IMG/VR virus record: IMGVR_UViG_3300027573_000052
Location: 1-45,701 of that record
Strand: one strand, 5' to 3'
DNA length: 45,701 nucleotides
From: a virus
Part shown: positions 14,685 to 24,492 of the stretch, one piece after another
Layout: every line of letters begins with the position of its first letter
Position numbering within the stretch: position 1 is the first letter of the stretch
Program-made: the position numbers and the translations under genes
Notes under the pieces: generated by a model
What the model saw: the letters and a program-made list of their open reading frames with translations, nothing else
Database searches by the model: none
What the model was told of the DNA's origin: nothing

Positions 14685-14881
14685 CTGAGATGATTGATGT
14701 CCATCCTCTTGAAGGAGTTCAATTCCTCCATTGTAATTCGTGTGGCAAGTGCGTGTCTACTGGTTTCTATCCAGTGCCTACTGATACTCCGGATAAGGGA
14801 CTGGTTCTACGTGCGTGGATTCAGTGTCCCGAATGTATTCAGACAGAAACAGACGAGAGACTGAGGAGAAGTAAGAAGTGA
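14681..14881 (+). CDS. Small zinc-ribbon protein
   Basis: A 66-residue protein coupled by ATGA upstream and GTGA downstream. It contains CNSCGKC near residues 18-24 and CPEC near 49-52, a C-x2-C...C-x2-C zinc ribbon, followed by a basic helical tail. It probably binds nucleic acid or protein. No specific role can be read from the sequence. Confidence 0.65.
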   Translation: MTEMIDVHPLEGVQFLHCNSCGKCVSTGFYPVPTDTPDKGLVLRAWIQCPECIQTETDERLRRSKK

Positions 14882-15165
14882 TTATACCGAGACCCACACA
14901 CAATGACTACCTTCTACCCTATGTTGAGGAGAGAGCGGTCCCAACAGGAGATCAGAGTAGACATAGTGCGTGGGTCAAATGGTATCTTGATGCACCCACA
15001 TGGAAGTGTCCTAAGTGCGGGTGCATCATTTCAGGTCGTTCTGCTAACTGTGTGTTCTGTAGACTTCAGCATCGAATCATAACACCTAGACCAGAAGGAA
15101 TGAAGTGTATGACCGATGCTGAAATCGACGAGTGGATAACTAAAAATTCTCATCCTCAGTCGTAA
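14878..15165 (+). CDS. Last early-arm gene: zinc-ribbon protein, convergent overlap
   Basis: A 95-residue protein with a GTG start overlapping the previous TGA (GTGA). CPKCGC (about residue 44) and CVFC (about 58) form a zinc ribbon, followed by a short helical tail. Its last 26 bases overlap, on the opposite strand, the end of the 2254-residue late gene. No terminator separates the two arms here, so readthrough in either direction would make antisense RNA. Confidence 0.65.
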   Translation: MIIPRPTHNDYLLPYVEERAVPTGDQSRHSAWVKWYLDAPTWKCPKCGCIISGRSANCVFCRLQHRIITPRPEGMKCMTDAEIDEWITKNSHPQS

Positions 15166-18100
15166 CTACATCCTTCAAACCACCACCTGTAGCCAACCAG
15201 TCATTCTCTGGAGCCACCAGCTTACCAACACTCTCACCACGTCCGTAGGTCTGAGTACCCATACCAAGCATGATGGGAGCCATCCACGGTAGCATCTTTG
15301 GATTCTCATAGTATAGTCCAATGAGATCCTGAATTACCAGTGGTACAAACAACTGAGCTACACGATCCTTAACGTGGAATGGATTGTACTCTGACTGACT
15401 AGCTAGATCGTAAGCAAACTTGGTGACGGGATTGAACTTATTACTCAGGAACCGTTCGATGTTACCCTTCTGAGTAGGTGCGTTGAATCCCTCGCCAAAC
15501 TCTCTCCAATCATTACTTGCGGATGATGTGGTGCCTCCCTGAATCATACGCGCCATTGCTACAAGGAACTGCTGGAAGCCACCTCCAGGGTCCATGCGCG
15601 TGTCGCCAATCTTAGCCTTACCCCAATCAGCAGAAGTCATATTCTCCAAGTTGACCTCTACTTCATCTCCACCGCCACCCTTAATCAGAGCAAGTGCTGC
15701 CATCCATGCTGCTCCAGTAGCTAGAGCAGACTGAAGGTATTGCATCCGCACTTGTGGACTAGCCATAACGTACGTACTGGGATTCAGCATTCGCACTCGA
15801 CTCGCAATGAGTCCGGGTGAGAAGAATAGATGCTGCAATGCACCAGCTGCACTCTCTAGACTCACCTCAGTCTGTCTGAATGGTAGCACATGAGTCTTCA
15901 GTGGACCCTGACCAGTAGCAGTATTCACGAAGTCAGCAAGTTCCTTAGCTAGAACTTTATTCCTGTATCCGTTGAGGTCTTTTGCTTCCTGCGCAGTATA
16001 TGCCTGCTTGAAGAAACCTGGTCTAACGAAACCAGTATTCCTAGCCTCAATGTGCATCTTAGCAGACTGATCCATCAGATACTCGAACCTATTCACCTTC
16101 AAATGATTCAAGAAGGTGATATACGCTCTATTCGATGCACGAATTGGCTTACCAGCAGTATTCTTCCAAATTCTGGAACCGATACCAGTTCCAATACCCT
16201 GTTCAATCCATCTAGATGCAGTAGCCTGAGCACGCTGACCCATCGGTGCATTAGATGAAGCTGATTCAAACATCTTAAGTCCAGCTTCAGTAGCAATAGA
16301 TGGCATCACCTTACCAGTCGTTCGATTCCTTCGAGCTAACATGACTGGTTTGCTGCGCAAATCTGCATCAATAGTATTGAATATCTGCTGACTAAATCCA
16401 GCCTTGAGCATAGGCACTACAGCTCTCCAGAACTGTGGAGTATGAATCTGTCCAAGTCCCTGTCTCCATGGAGCGGATAGGTCTGCTGTAGTAGTTAGAC
16501 CCGCAGGTACAGCTAATGCTTCTCTAACCCAGTGTACAGGCTTCTGAGTAGGCTGACCTGGAACTACGGGAGGAGGAGGTGGCATCTGACCGCCCATACC
16601 CCATCCAGTAGCCTGCTTTACTCCAGCATATGCCTGTTTAAATGGCATACCTCCAAACAAGGCACCAGTAGTTGACCCGCTCTTAGCGTCAGTCCAACCC
16701 TTCTCAAAGTCCTGGAAGAACTTGTTAACCCAATTACGGATCTTACGTGGTGAATCATTCTCACCAAATGTCTCGTGTGTTCTTCCTCCACTTGGCGTCA
16801 GCACATCCACTACAATGAATGGATCTGTACTGGATTCACTATTCCATGTTGAGTCGGCCAAATGTGTAGCCTGCTCGCCTGAAATAGGTCCATGTACTTC
16901 AGCCATGTGATCACGGAAGCGAATGATACCAGCTTCCTGTGCTTCAGCGAGTCTAATTCCGAGCGCGTGTGTCTGCTCGTCATGATACTGAGGTTTCTTA
17001 GGATCAAATCCCAATCTAGTACCATCAGGTAGTATAAATCTAGTTTTTTCATAAGTATTTACAACAGGTAATGCTTTACTAAGCACCTCTATGGCGCGGG
17101 GAGTAGCCTTCTTTCCATCTCGTTCACCATCGCTAGGAACTCCCTCCTGTCCTTCGGGTTCTCTAATCCATTCGAGAGCTCTCTGTCTTGAGAGAGTATC
17201 GACCGTAGTGTCTGGTCTCCCCCTCTGCTCTGTATAGCTCTGTAGGAGTTTTCGAATCCCTGGAGCATAGCTTCCGTCTGGTCCGGTGATTGCTGCATAG
17301 ATCTCCTCTACAATATCTGCACGTCTTCCGGCAGTATAGGTACTATCTGTTTCCAATAGTGCCCAAGTAAACTGAGCACCTTCTGGACGTACACGATTGT
17401 GATTGAACTCATGGAGAATAACATGAGCAATCTTCTCTGCTGCAACACCAGGACTAGGAGCATCCTGAATTAATCCCATCAGGTTAATCAGAATCTTATA
17501 TTCTTTCGCATCTCTCCATCCTGATTTTGATGGATTAGGAATATTCAAACCACCAGATTTAGAATCAGCTTGCATGAATCCAAATGCAACAGTATCACCA
17601 GCTGCATTTCCTTGAGCATGACTAAAATGATTACGTAGTTCATCAAGCATCTTCCCCATAATGCTCGCAACTCTCATCACATGGGGACTATTGTTAAATT
17701 CAGCCTTCTCTCTCGGAGTCATTCGATCACCAGAGTCATGGAGTACATGCTGATGATGTGGACTAGCTGGCTGCAAATCATCAAATAGTTTCTGAATTTC
17801 ACCAGTCTTCTGGTCTCGACCAGGTTTAGTAATATTCTGATCAATCCAAAGATAGATCTTATTTTTAAGATCATCATTCATATCCTCTCGATTTAGACCG
17901 AACGGATATCCGGTAGTTCCCTCTGGAACGAGGGAATTAATATCAAGTACAATCTTTTCAGGAACATTGGGCAGTGGTGTACGCCCATATGAATGACCAT
18001 ATTCCAGTGCAAACAATCCATTATTCAATACAACTACTGAAGCTTCTGCACGTTCCTTATCGTCCAGATCATAATGAACTTTAATATTTGCAGTCGGCAA

Positions 18101-21100
18101 GTTAATAGTATTTACATAATTCGGAGTGGGTAGACTCTTATGTTCAGTTATATGAGGGTTATTCTTGGGATTACTTACTGTACCTTTATCCAAGAATTCA
18201 GGAATATCATCATCCCAATCAACAGAACTCTGAGCCCAGAATGACTGGACATTGTCCATACCTGCTGAGTTTTCAATAGTTGTCTTCCACAAACCCTTAG
18301 CCTTGTCCAGAGAAGCAGTTTGTGGAAAATATACTGTTACTTCAAATCCGGTCCTTGCTTTCCATGTTATCTCAGTTCTATGAAGAGGAACACCAACAGC
18401 CTGATCCTTCATCTGAGTTGGATCGCCTTCAAATTCATAGGCTACCAGTTTACCATTTTCATTGACGATAGATTCTACATTGACATGGAGTCCACCAAGC
18501 ATAGGAGCAGCCTTGGCGAATCCAAAGCCACCAGATGCATTAGCTTCGTCTCTCTTACCTGATTTACCCACGTCAGTGAAAATAGTGTAAAGCTGGTCAG
18601 CCGTGAGACCACGACCGAAGTCCTTTACAACAATAGCCTTACCATACACCTTACCACCGTGACTTGGATCTCTTACACCAGGAATCTCAGCATACTCGGA
18701 GAACACAATACGAATGGGATTCTTATTTCCACTAATCTTACGTTCATCCGCTGCGTTCTGACCTAGTTCCTTGATTGAAGTAGCAATCGCATCACGATTG
18801 TATAGAGAGGTACCCAACATATCCAATACAGCGGGGTCAGCTCCGCCCATTGCAATGTTATGCATACCTGTCTTTGGATTGACTCCAGGTACTCGCATCT
18901 CTGCAATGTTCTCAGCTGTGTACTGAGTAACGAATGCGCGCTCATCATCATTTTCAAACTGAATCTCTCTAGCAGCCTCTCGGATGCGAATCTCCTGCTC
19001 AAGTTTAATAGTAGTTAGCTTACTCTCAGCGAATGCAACTCGTCTCTTAGCCACACCTGACATGTTAGGAATAGTCTTAACACGTTCCAGATGTGCTCTA
19101 GCCTTATCAACATCTTCGACCATTAGTTCTTCCATTCGAACTAGGTCTTCATCAGTGGCATCTCTCAATGCCTTTTCAAAGCTCTGTCCCACACCAGATC
19201 CAATGCGCGGATCGAATGCTTTAATGCTAGCAGATCCAGCGTCAGGTGCGACACGAGACTCAAAGTAATCAACTAGACCGAGAACTACATTACGCCAGGT
19301 ATCACCCTTCTTTAACACCATCCGTGACATGGAAGAAGTAATATTACGATATTCTGAATCAGGTGCTCCTCGTGCATCGAGTTCCTTAACAGCTGCCATC
19401 ATTCGAATAGCACTAGGATGCCTCAGTGCAGTCTCAGGATTGATAGCTGCCTCACCAGCAGTATCCATAGAGGGAGGATTCTCCTGAACTCGCAGTCTAG
19501 CGATCTCAGCCTCTGCTCTACCTCTCCATGTTTCACCCTTCCTCAGACGTGCGCGTGGGGAGTCGGCTGTGAGAGCCCTGTATGCCTTATCAGGCTGCTT
19601 CTGTTTATCGAATGCATCTACCTGTCTCTGTAGATCATCAGCCTTCGGACCCTCTACAGATACAGATGGACCCTGAACAACTTCCTTCTCAAATCTACTG
19701 CTACCATCACTCGTCTTACCTACCTCAACGTATCCACTCCTATTGAGATTCCCCAACATCTGAGGAGTAAGCTGACCCTTCCTAATGATAACAGTCTGTT
19801 TAGCTGGTGTAGTTGGAGTAATATTCTTCTCTACAACAGTCTGATCTTCTAATTCAGGATAATGAAGTTTCTCATCTCCAATAGTTCCAGTTACTTCATC
19901 TACTGCTGCCTGACCTTCTACGAGATCTCCTCCATACATAGCTCTCAGCTGATCTAGATGGAACTGCTTAACATTTTCAATTTCCTGATCACTCATTTCC
20001 TGACCAGGCTGAAGTCCCATCAACCTCTCAAATTCAGTTTGCTGAGCTTCAGCAGGTAGTATTTCACCATCTGGTCTCGCTGCTTCAGGAAGTTGTGCAG
20101 GAGTTTGTGGTAGGAGTGACTCTGCATGACCTGGAGTAATTGGACCCCATTCATCTTCTTCAACTGCAGGAGTCTGCTGGATATTATCAATTCCGTTCTG
20201 TACACGCAGTCCACTTACATCATTAGTTGGAGGATATACAACATCAGGCCCGAATGGAACCTGAGGAACTAGATCAGGTCCAACACCAGCGGCAGCCTGA
20301 CCTTCAGCAGTTCTCTCACCTACAGGATCAGGCAGATTTCTCCACATTTCCGCATGTGCTTGTGGATTATCAGGAACATATTCTTCCTGATTAATATTAG
20401 GCTGATAATTCATCTCAGGTTGAATAGTATTCAGCCTTTGTGCAATTACATTAGCTAGACTCTTAGTGAGAGCATCCTGACGTGGATGCATTTGGACTAG
20501 CTGAATCATTCCAGCTAGTTCCATTGGATCTGTTGAGCTACTTACAAGCTGCTCGAATCTAGCAACGTTAGCTTCAGTTGAAATATTAGGATCTGAGTCA
20601 GACAGAATACTACTGAGTACCCCATTCGCACCTGACATGGGAGTATTGATGACTGTTTCTCCTGCTGGATCTGGTACTACTGTACCTTCAATATCCGGCT
20701 GATTAGGAGGAGCAGGCTGAATAGTCTCACCACCCTCATCAGGCGAATTGACACGCCTGAATACAGTCTTACCTCCAGGTCGCTGACCTGCCTGTATGAA
20801 TCCATTATCCCGCATTGCTTTAATAAAATCATTAGTTACATCAGCTTCAGGTACCTCAAATGTGGTACCTACAGCTTCAGTATCTTCATCATATACTTCA
20901 TCAGTTTCATTAGTTCCAGTGTATCTATCAGGTGTGGGCTTAGCATGGTTACCCATAACCATAGGCATACCACCACCCATGATACCGCCAGAAATCATAC
21001 CTGATGCGGCAGCTTGACCCGCACCCTGATTCCATGGCTTACCAGTAGCTAGATTAGTTGCAACCTTTTCCTGATAAGATTGTGGAGCTTCTTCAAGAAC

Positions 21101-21904
21101 ACCCTCATTAATAGCAGTACCAATTAATGGAAGAATACGTCGAGATCCCTTTCGTGTAGGATCTGCTAGCATCTGCTCCACATCAGGCAGACCTAACCTA
21201 TTAGCTAACTTACCACCAGCTCCACTAATACCAGCAGTTAGAGCAGCTGATCCCGCTGCATATGGTACGTCACCAAGGGTAATATCACTACCCTTTTCAT
21301 CACGTATATCAGCAGCCTGTTGACCAGCTGTGGTAAGAAACTCACCAAGCATACCCGCACGCAGCGCACCAAGAGTTGGAGCCACACCTAATGCAGCACG
21401 ACCAACTCCCATACCTGCAGCCATAGCAGGAAGGGATTCCTCAATAGACAATATGGAAGTACCTGGATTACGCCATTTGGAGTTAAAGGTACCAACGAAA
21501 TCCTTACCTGCCTCCTCCTGTCTAGCTTGCTTCAGTTCTGGAGATTCAAATTCTGAAATATAATCCAACGTTTTCTTTGCATCATATCCAGTCAAGTCAT
21601 GCAACATTCCCGTTGCATCTGGAATTTCATATCCAGCGAGTTCCGCTATCTTACGCTGCGGTGTTGACGCAAGATCAAGCAATCCCATACCCATCTGACC
21701 TAGCTGAGTAGGAATCTTGAGTGCAGTTACGCCAATATCCCTCAATGACGGGAGTGCGTATCCACTACCGAAACTAGTATCTTCAGGCTCCTGAGGTGCG
21801 TCATCATAGAACTGAAGACTGGATGGACCCTCACTCTGACCTTGACTCTGAGAATCTGGAGTCAAATCATCATAGTACTGGAGGCTAGATGGTCTCTGAG
21901 GCAT
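15140..21904 (-). CDS. 2254-aa polyvalent internal virion protein with GHKL ATPase and HExxH motif
   Basis: The largest gene. The N-terminus repeats SSLQ-(Y/F)-YDD and is followed by a hydrophobic Gly/Ala region (about 50-320). Two KG(E/D)TWR segments, with W793 and W870, mark a small internal duplication. Residues about 1010-1200 carry GHKL ATPase boxes: E1046/N1050/D1053 in KELGQNAADE (N box), D1095-F-G-R-G (G1) and G1125-G-F-G-F-A-K (G2). A possible transducer-like region follows. HEFNH at 1498-1502 is a zinc-peptidase motif. A 'LPDGTRL' segment and a hydrophobic C-terminal region resemble modules of large polyvalent phage proteins. Such proteins are typically ejected with the DNA. It is last in the late block and coupled by TAATG. 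Confidence 0.88.
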   Translation of the reverse strand: MPQRPSSLQYYDDLTPDSQSQGQSEGPSSLQFYDDAPQEPEDTSFGSGYALPSLRDIGVTALKIPTQLGQMGMGLLDLASTPQRKIAELAGYEIPDATGMLHDLTGYDAKKTLDYISEFESPELKQARQEEAGKDFVGTFNSKWRNPGTSILSIEESLPAMAAGMGVGRAALGVAPTLGALRAGMLGEFLTTAGQQAADIRDEKGSDITLGDVPYAAGSAALTAGISGAGGKLANRLGLPDVEQMLADPTRKGSRRILPLIGTAINEGVLEEAPQSYQEKVATNLATGKPWNQGAGQAAASGMISGGIMGGGMPMVMGNHAKPTPDRYTGTNETDEVYDEDTEAVGTTFEVPEADVTNDFIKAMRDNGFIQAGQRPGGKTVFRRVNSPDEGGETIQPAPPNQPDIEGTVVPDPAGETVINTPMSGANGVLSSILSDSDPNISTEANVARFEQLVSSSTDPMELAGMIQLVQMHPRQDALTKSLANVIAQRLNTIQPEMNYQPNINQEEYVPDNPQAHAEMWRNLPDPVGERTAEGQAAAGVGPDLVPQVPFGPDVVYPPTNDVSGLRVQNGIDNIQQTPAVEEDEWGPITPGHAESLLPQTPAQLPEAARPDGEILPAEAQQTEFERLMGLQPGQEMSDQEIENVKQFHLDQLRAMYGGDLVEGQAAVDEVTGTIGDEKLHYPELEDQTVVEKNITPTTPAKQTVIIRKGQLTPQMLGNLNRSGYVEVGKTSDGSSRFEKEVVQGPSVSVEGPKADDLQRQVDAFDKQKQPDKAYRALTADSPRARLRKGETWRGRAEAEIARLRVQENPPSMDTAGEAAINPETALRHPSAIRMMAAVKELDARGAPDSEYRNITSSMSRMVLKKGDTWRNVVLGLVDYFESRVAPDAGSASIKAFDPRIGSGVGQSFEKALRDATDEDLVRMEELMVEDVDKARAHLERVKTIPNMSGVAKRRVAFAESKLTTIKLEQEIRIREAAREIQFENDDERAFVTQYTAENIAEMRVPGVNPKTGMHNIAMGGADPAVLDMLGTSLYNRDAIATSIKELGQNAADERKISGNKNPIRIVFSEYAEIPGVRDPSHGGKVYGKAIVVKDFGRGLTADQLYTIFTDVGKSGKRDEANASGGFGFAKAAPMLGGLHVNVESIVNENGKLVAYEFEGDPTQMKDQAVGVPLHRTEITWKARTGFEVTVYFPQTASLDKAKGLWKTTIENSAGMDNVQSFWAQSSVDWDDDIPEFLDKGTVSNPKNNPHITEHKSLPTPNYVNTINLPTANIKVHYDLDDKERAEASVVVLNNGLFALEYGHSYGRTPLPNVPEKIVLDINSLVPEGTTGYPFGLNREDMNDDLKNKIYLWIDQNITKPGRDQKTGEIQKLFDDLQPASPHHQHVLHDSGDRMTPREKAEFNNSPHVMRVASIMGKMLDELRNHFSHAQGNAAGDTVAFGFMQADSKSGGLNIPNPSKSGWRDAKEYKILINLMGLIQDAPSPGVAAEKIAHVILHEFNHNRVRPEGAQFTWALLETDSTYTAGRRADIVEEIYAAITGPDGSYAPGIRKLLQSYTEQRGRPDTTVDTLSRQRALEWIREPEGQEGVPSDGERDGKKATPRAIEVLSKALPVVNTYEKTRFILPDGTRLGFDPKKPQYHDEQTHALGIRLAEAQEAGIIRFRDHMAEVHGPISGEQATHLADSTWNSESSTDPFIVVDVLTPSGGRTHETFGENDSPRKIRNWVNKFFQDFEKGWTDAKSGSTTGALFGGMPFKQAYAGVKQATGWGMGGQMPPPPPVVPGQPTQKPVHWVREALAVPAGLTTTADLSAPWRQGLGQIHTPQFWRAVVPMLKAGFSQQIFNTIDADLRSKPVMLARRNRTTGKVMPSIATEAGLKMFESASSNAPMGQRAQATASRWIEQGIGTGIGSRIWKNTAGKPIRASNRAYITFLNHLKVNRFEYLMDQSAKMHIEARNTGFVRPGFFKQAYTAQEAKDLNGYRNKVLAKELADFVNTATGQGPLKTHVLPFRQTEVSLESAAGALQHLFFSPGLIASRVRMLNPSTYVMASPQVRMQYLQSALATGAAWMAALALIKGGGGDEVEVNLENMTSADWGKAKIGDTRMDPGGGFQQFLVAMARMIQGGTTSSASNDWREFGEGFNAPTQKGNIERFLSNKFNPVTKFAYDLASQSEYNPFHVKDRVAQLFVPLVIQDLIGLYYENPKMLPWMAPIMLGMGTQTYGRGESVGKLVAPENDWLATGGGLKDVVTTEDENF

Positions 21905-23391
21905 TATCTACCTACCTTAAAACCTGATCTCTTAGCAGCTTCAATCTCAGAAGGGGTATTCAAAATGGTAGCTCTACGACCATCAGGACCAGTTACCATA
22001 ATCCGCTTACCGGATTTAACCTCTGCACTCTGCTGAATTTGTGCAGCACTAGGCTGTCTAGGTGCTGGAGGTCTAACTCCACCTTCACCAGTATCTCCTG
22101 CAGCAGTCTGATCATTTGGATCAGGTACTCTGTTAGAACCACCTATTGGAGCAGGTCTACTACTGGAAACAGGTGGCTTGTAATCAGGATCAATTGCACT
22201 CCTATATTCATCATATGCCTTTGCTTCAGCTTCAGAATGAGCACCAACACCAGAACCAAACCAACCACCTTCTCCTGGAGTAGGTCTAGGCTTCCACGTA
22301 AGTCCGCCCTTACCATCTCCCTTCATATACTTAGAAGCTTCACTACTATGAGCAGTGTAAGCCTCTTCCATTCTATCCTGCTTCTGCCTTCTAGTTTCTA
22401 GTGTATTAGTAGTTGCTCCTCTAGAACCAGGTGTGCGTACTGGACCTGTCGTACCCGGAATACGTCTAATAGGTGCATCTGGATCTCGGGGATTGACTAC
22501 ACCCGCACCCGTATCATCATTTACTACTTCAGCACCTGCCGCTACAGTGCGACCCATTGCATCAGCACCAGTCTGACGTGCGGCTTCTACTCGCCATCCA
22601 CCCTCAAGATTAATCTTCTCTTCCTGAGTCAAGTTACCAGATGAACCGAGTCTACGAGAACTCTGACCATCTGGACTATAGGCCATGACATCTGGACCGA
22701 CAACCTTCACAGTCCACTTGTTAGCTCTCGCATTCTCTGCATTTGCACGAATCAATGCAACTTCATTTCTTGCAGTAGCTGCTCTTTCAGTGGCAGCAGT
22801 TCTCTCTGCAGCTGCATGTGCCGTTGCTGCATTAGCCATCAATGTGCGTTCATTGATGTTCTGACGATTCTCCAATTCAGCTGCCTTATAGTATGGATCA
22901 GCGCGTGTCTTCCACTCTTCAACATCACGCATATAAGGTGCGTACATTACTGATTCAGCAGTTTTGATTGGATCATTAGCCTTAACTGACATACCCGCGG
23001 CTACTAGAGTACGTCCCCAGCCTGGAGCTTCTCTAGTTGGAGCCTCATTCAAGAGAGTATTAAGTCTATCTCTTGATGTATAATCAGGCGTATAGGCTTC
23101 ATTCATCTGCTTGAGGTAATCCTGTAGAGTTCTACCCGTATTAGGGTCTACTCTAGGTGCCTCAATAGTGGGAGCTTGAATTGGACTAGGTTCCTGAAGT
23201 GGCTGACCATCTGGTCCCAAGATAGCATTACTATCCTGTTGCGCAGCTACTGATTCCAAACCAGGACCGGGAGTATATGGAGATGAAGGATTACTATCCT
23301 CATTCATATAGTTCATCCCAGCACCAGGAGTAAGCTGGTCATACCCACCCATGAGATTCTGCTGGCGGAGTCTACCGATATCGTATGCCAT
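21904..23391 (-). CDS. Putative internal virion protein
   Basis: A 495-residue protein. I start it at ATG 23391 (MAYDIGRL) rather than an upstream TTG, which sits on the GGAGG itself. It is low in complexity at both ends (Pro, Gly, Asn, Gln). Residues about 175-250 form a long Ala-rich, charged helix (AHAAAERTAATERAATARNE), consistent with a coiled coil. Size, position and composition fit an ejection protein partner of the giant protein it overlaps. No enzyme motif was seen. Confidence 0.7.
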   Translation of the reverse strand: MAYDIGRLRQQNLMGGYDQLTPGAGMNYMNEDSNPSSPYTPGPGLESVAAQQDSNAILGPDGQPLQEPSPIQAPTIEAPRVDPNTGRTLQDYLKQMNEAYTPDYTSRDRLNTLLNEAPTREAPGWGRTLVAAGMSVKANDPIKTAESVMYAPYMRDVEEWKTRADPYYKAAELENRQNINERTLMANAATAHAAAERTAATERAATARNEVALIRANAENARANKWTVKVVGPDVMAYSPDGQSSRRLGSSGNLTQEEKINLEGGWRVEAARQTGADAMGRTVAAGAEVVNDDTGAGVVNPRDPDAPIRRIPGTTGPVRTPGSRGATTNTLETRRQKQDRMEEAYTAHSSEASKYMKGDGKGGLTWKPRPTPGEGGWFGSGVGAHSEAEAKAYDEYRSAIDPDYKPPVSSSRPAPIGGSNRVPDPNDQTAAGDTGEGGVRPPAPRQPSAAQIQQSAEVKSGKRIMVTGPDGRRATILNTPSEIEAAKRSGFKVGR

Positions 23392-23393
23392 GA

Positions 23394-24482
23394 TTAACCC
23401 CAACCTCCATCGGGACCGGGACCAGCACCTTGACTACGGGCATCATAAGTAGGATTAGTAGTTGCAACAGGCTTCTTCTTAGTAGTTAGTTTATCAACAA
23501 TTGGATTAGCGATACGACTCGCCGTGTCAATCCAATCCTTAGTTCTATCAACAGTCTGCTCATACTTACCGGGCTGCCCACCTACTGCAACCTCATTCTT
23601 AATCTGATTCTGACCGAATGTACCACTCTGACCGATAGCTGAGAGTACCTGATCTCCATACAACTGAGCCATACCTGGAGTGGTACCATAGAGAGATGTC
23701 ATACCACTGAGAGCACGCAACTGATCTGCTCTACTAGCTGCAGCAGACTGCATTGCATTAGATGCACTACCTGCTGCCGCGGCATTACGCGCACCTGCGT
23801 TAGACTGCTTGGCCTGATTATTGATACCAGCATTGTATTTCTGTACATCGAGATCACCAGCTAGACGCTGTTTCTCGATATCAGTCATACCTGTCAATCC
23901 TGCCAACTTACCAGTATTCCTAGATTCAATCATACCAGCTTCAACATTCTGCATGGCATCAGCACCAAGCTGACCCTGCTCTCTAGCCATGCGTGCCTGT
24001 AGAGCCATAGCATTAGGGGAATATCCACCCTGAAGTGAACGCTGTCTAGCTACTTCACGTTCAGCGTTAGCATATGCGGCTCGAACTGGAGATGTTCCTC
24101 TTGCTCTCAAATTAGCTACATCAGCAGCAGAATATCCGCCAGTATTACTGAAGTCCTGAAATCCAGCATAGGAATTAAAGGGATCATTGTACTTAATATT
24201 CTCTGGAGTCCATGACTCAGCTCCATAACTATAATCACCCCCACCACCCCCACCTCCACCTGGACCTACAGTACCGGCACCACTAGCGATGCCTCTATAC
24301 TGATTCATAATGTCAGTATAGTCACCATAATTGGCTTCAGAACCACGCGCATAGTTCTCAGCCATTAGACCCATAATAGGATCAATTTGGCCCTCATACC
24401 TCTGCTGTTGATAACCCATCTGGTTTTGCGCACGTCCCTTAGGATCGTTACCAGATGATGTATCGAACGGATTATATGCCAT
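23394..24482 (-). CDS. Gly/Ala/Gln-rich virion protein
   Basis: A 362-residue protein with a poly-Gly stretch near residue 80, an Ala/Gln/Arg-rich helical middle (about 125-260) and a Gly/Pro-rich end. Proteins of this type precede the large internal virion proteins in many podovirus genomes, and an ejection or inner-tail role is inferred from that. No catalytic motif is visible. The next gene begins three bases after its stop. Confidence 0.65.
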   Translation of the reverse strand: MAYNPFDTSSGNDPKGRAQNQMGYQQQRYEGQIDPIMGLMAENYARGSEANYGDYTDIMNQYRGIASGAGTVGPGGGGGGGGDYSYGAESWTPENIKYNDPFNSYAGFQDFSNTGGYSAADVANLRARGTSPVRAAYANAEREVARQRSLQGGYSPNAMALQARMAREQGQLGADAMQNVEAGMIESRNTGKLAGLTGMTDIEKQRLAGDLDVQKYNAGINNQAKQSNAGARNAAAAGSASNAMQSAAASRADQLRALSGMTSLYGTTPGMAQLYGDQVLSAIGQSGTFGQNQIKNEVAVGGQPGKYEQTVDRTKDWIDTASRIANPIVDKLTTKKKPVATTNPTYDARSQGAGPGPDGGWG

Positions 24483-24492
24483 GCATCACCTC

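Noticed and set aside
15140-21904. Tape measure protein
   Set aside because: No tail tube, sheath or chaperone genes exist, and the domains (ATPase, HExxH, polyvalent modules) fit an ejected internal protein of a short-tailed phage.
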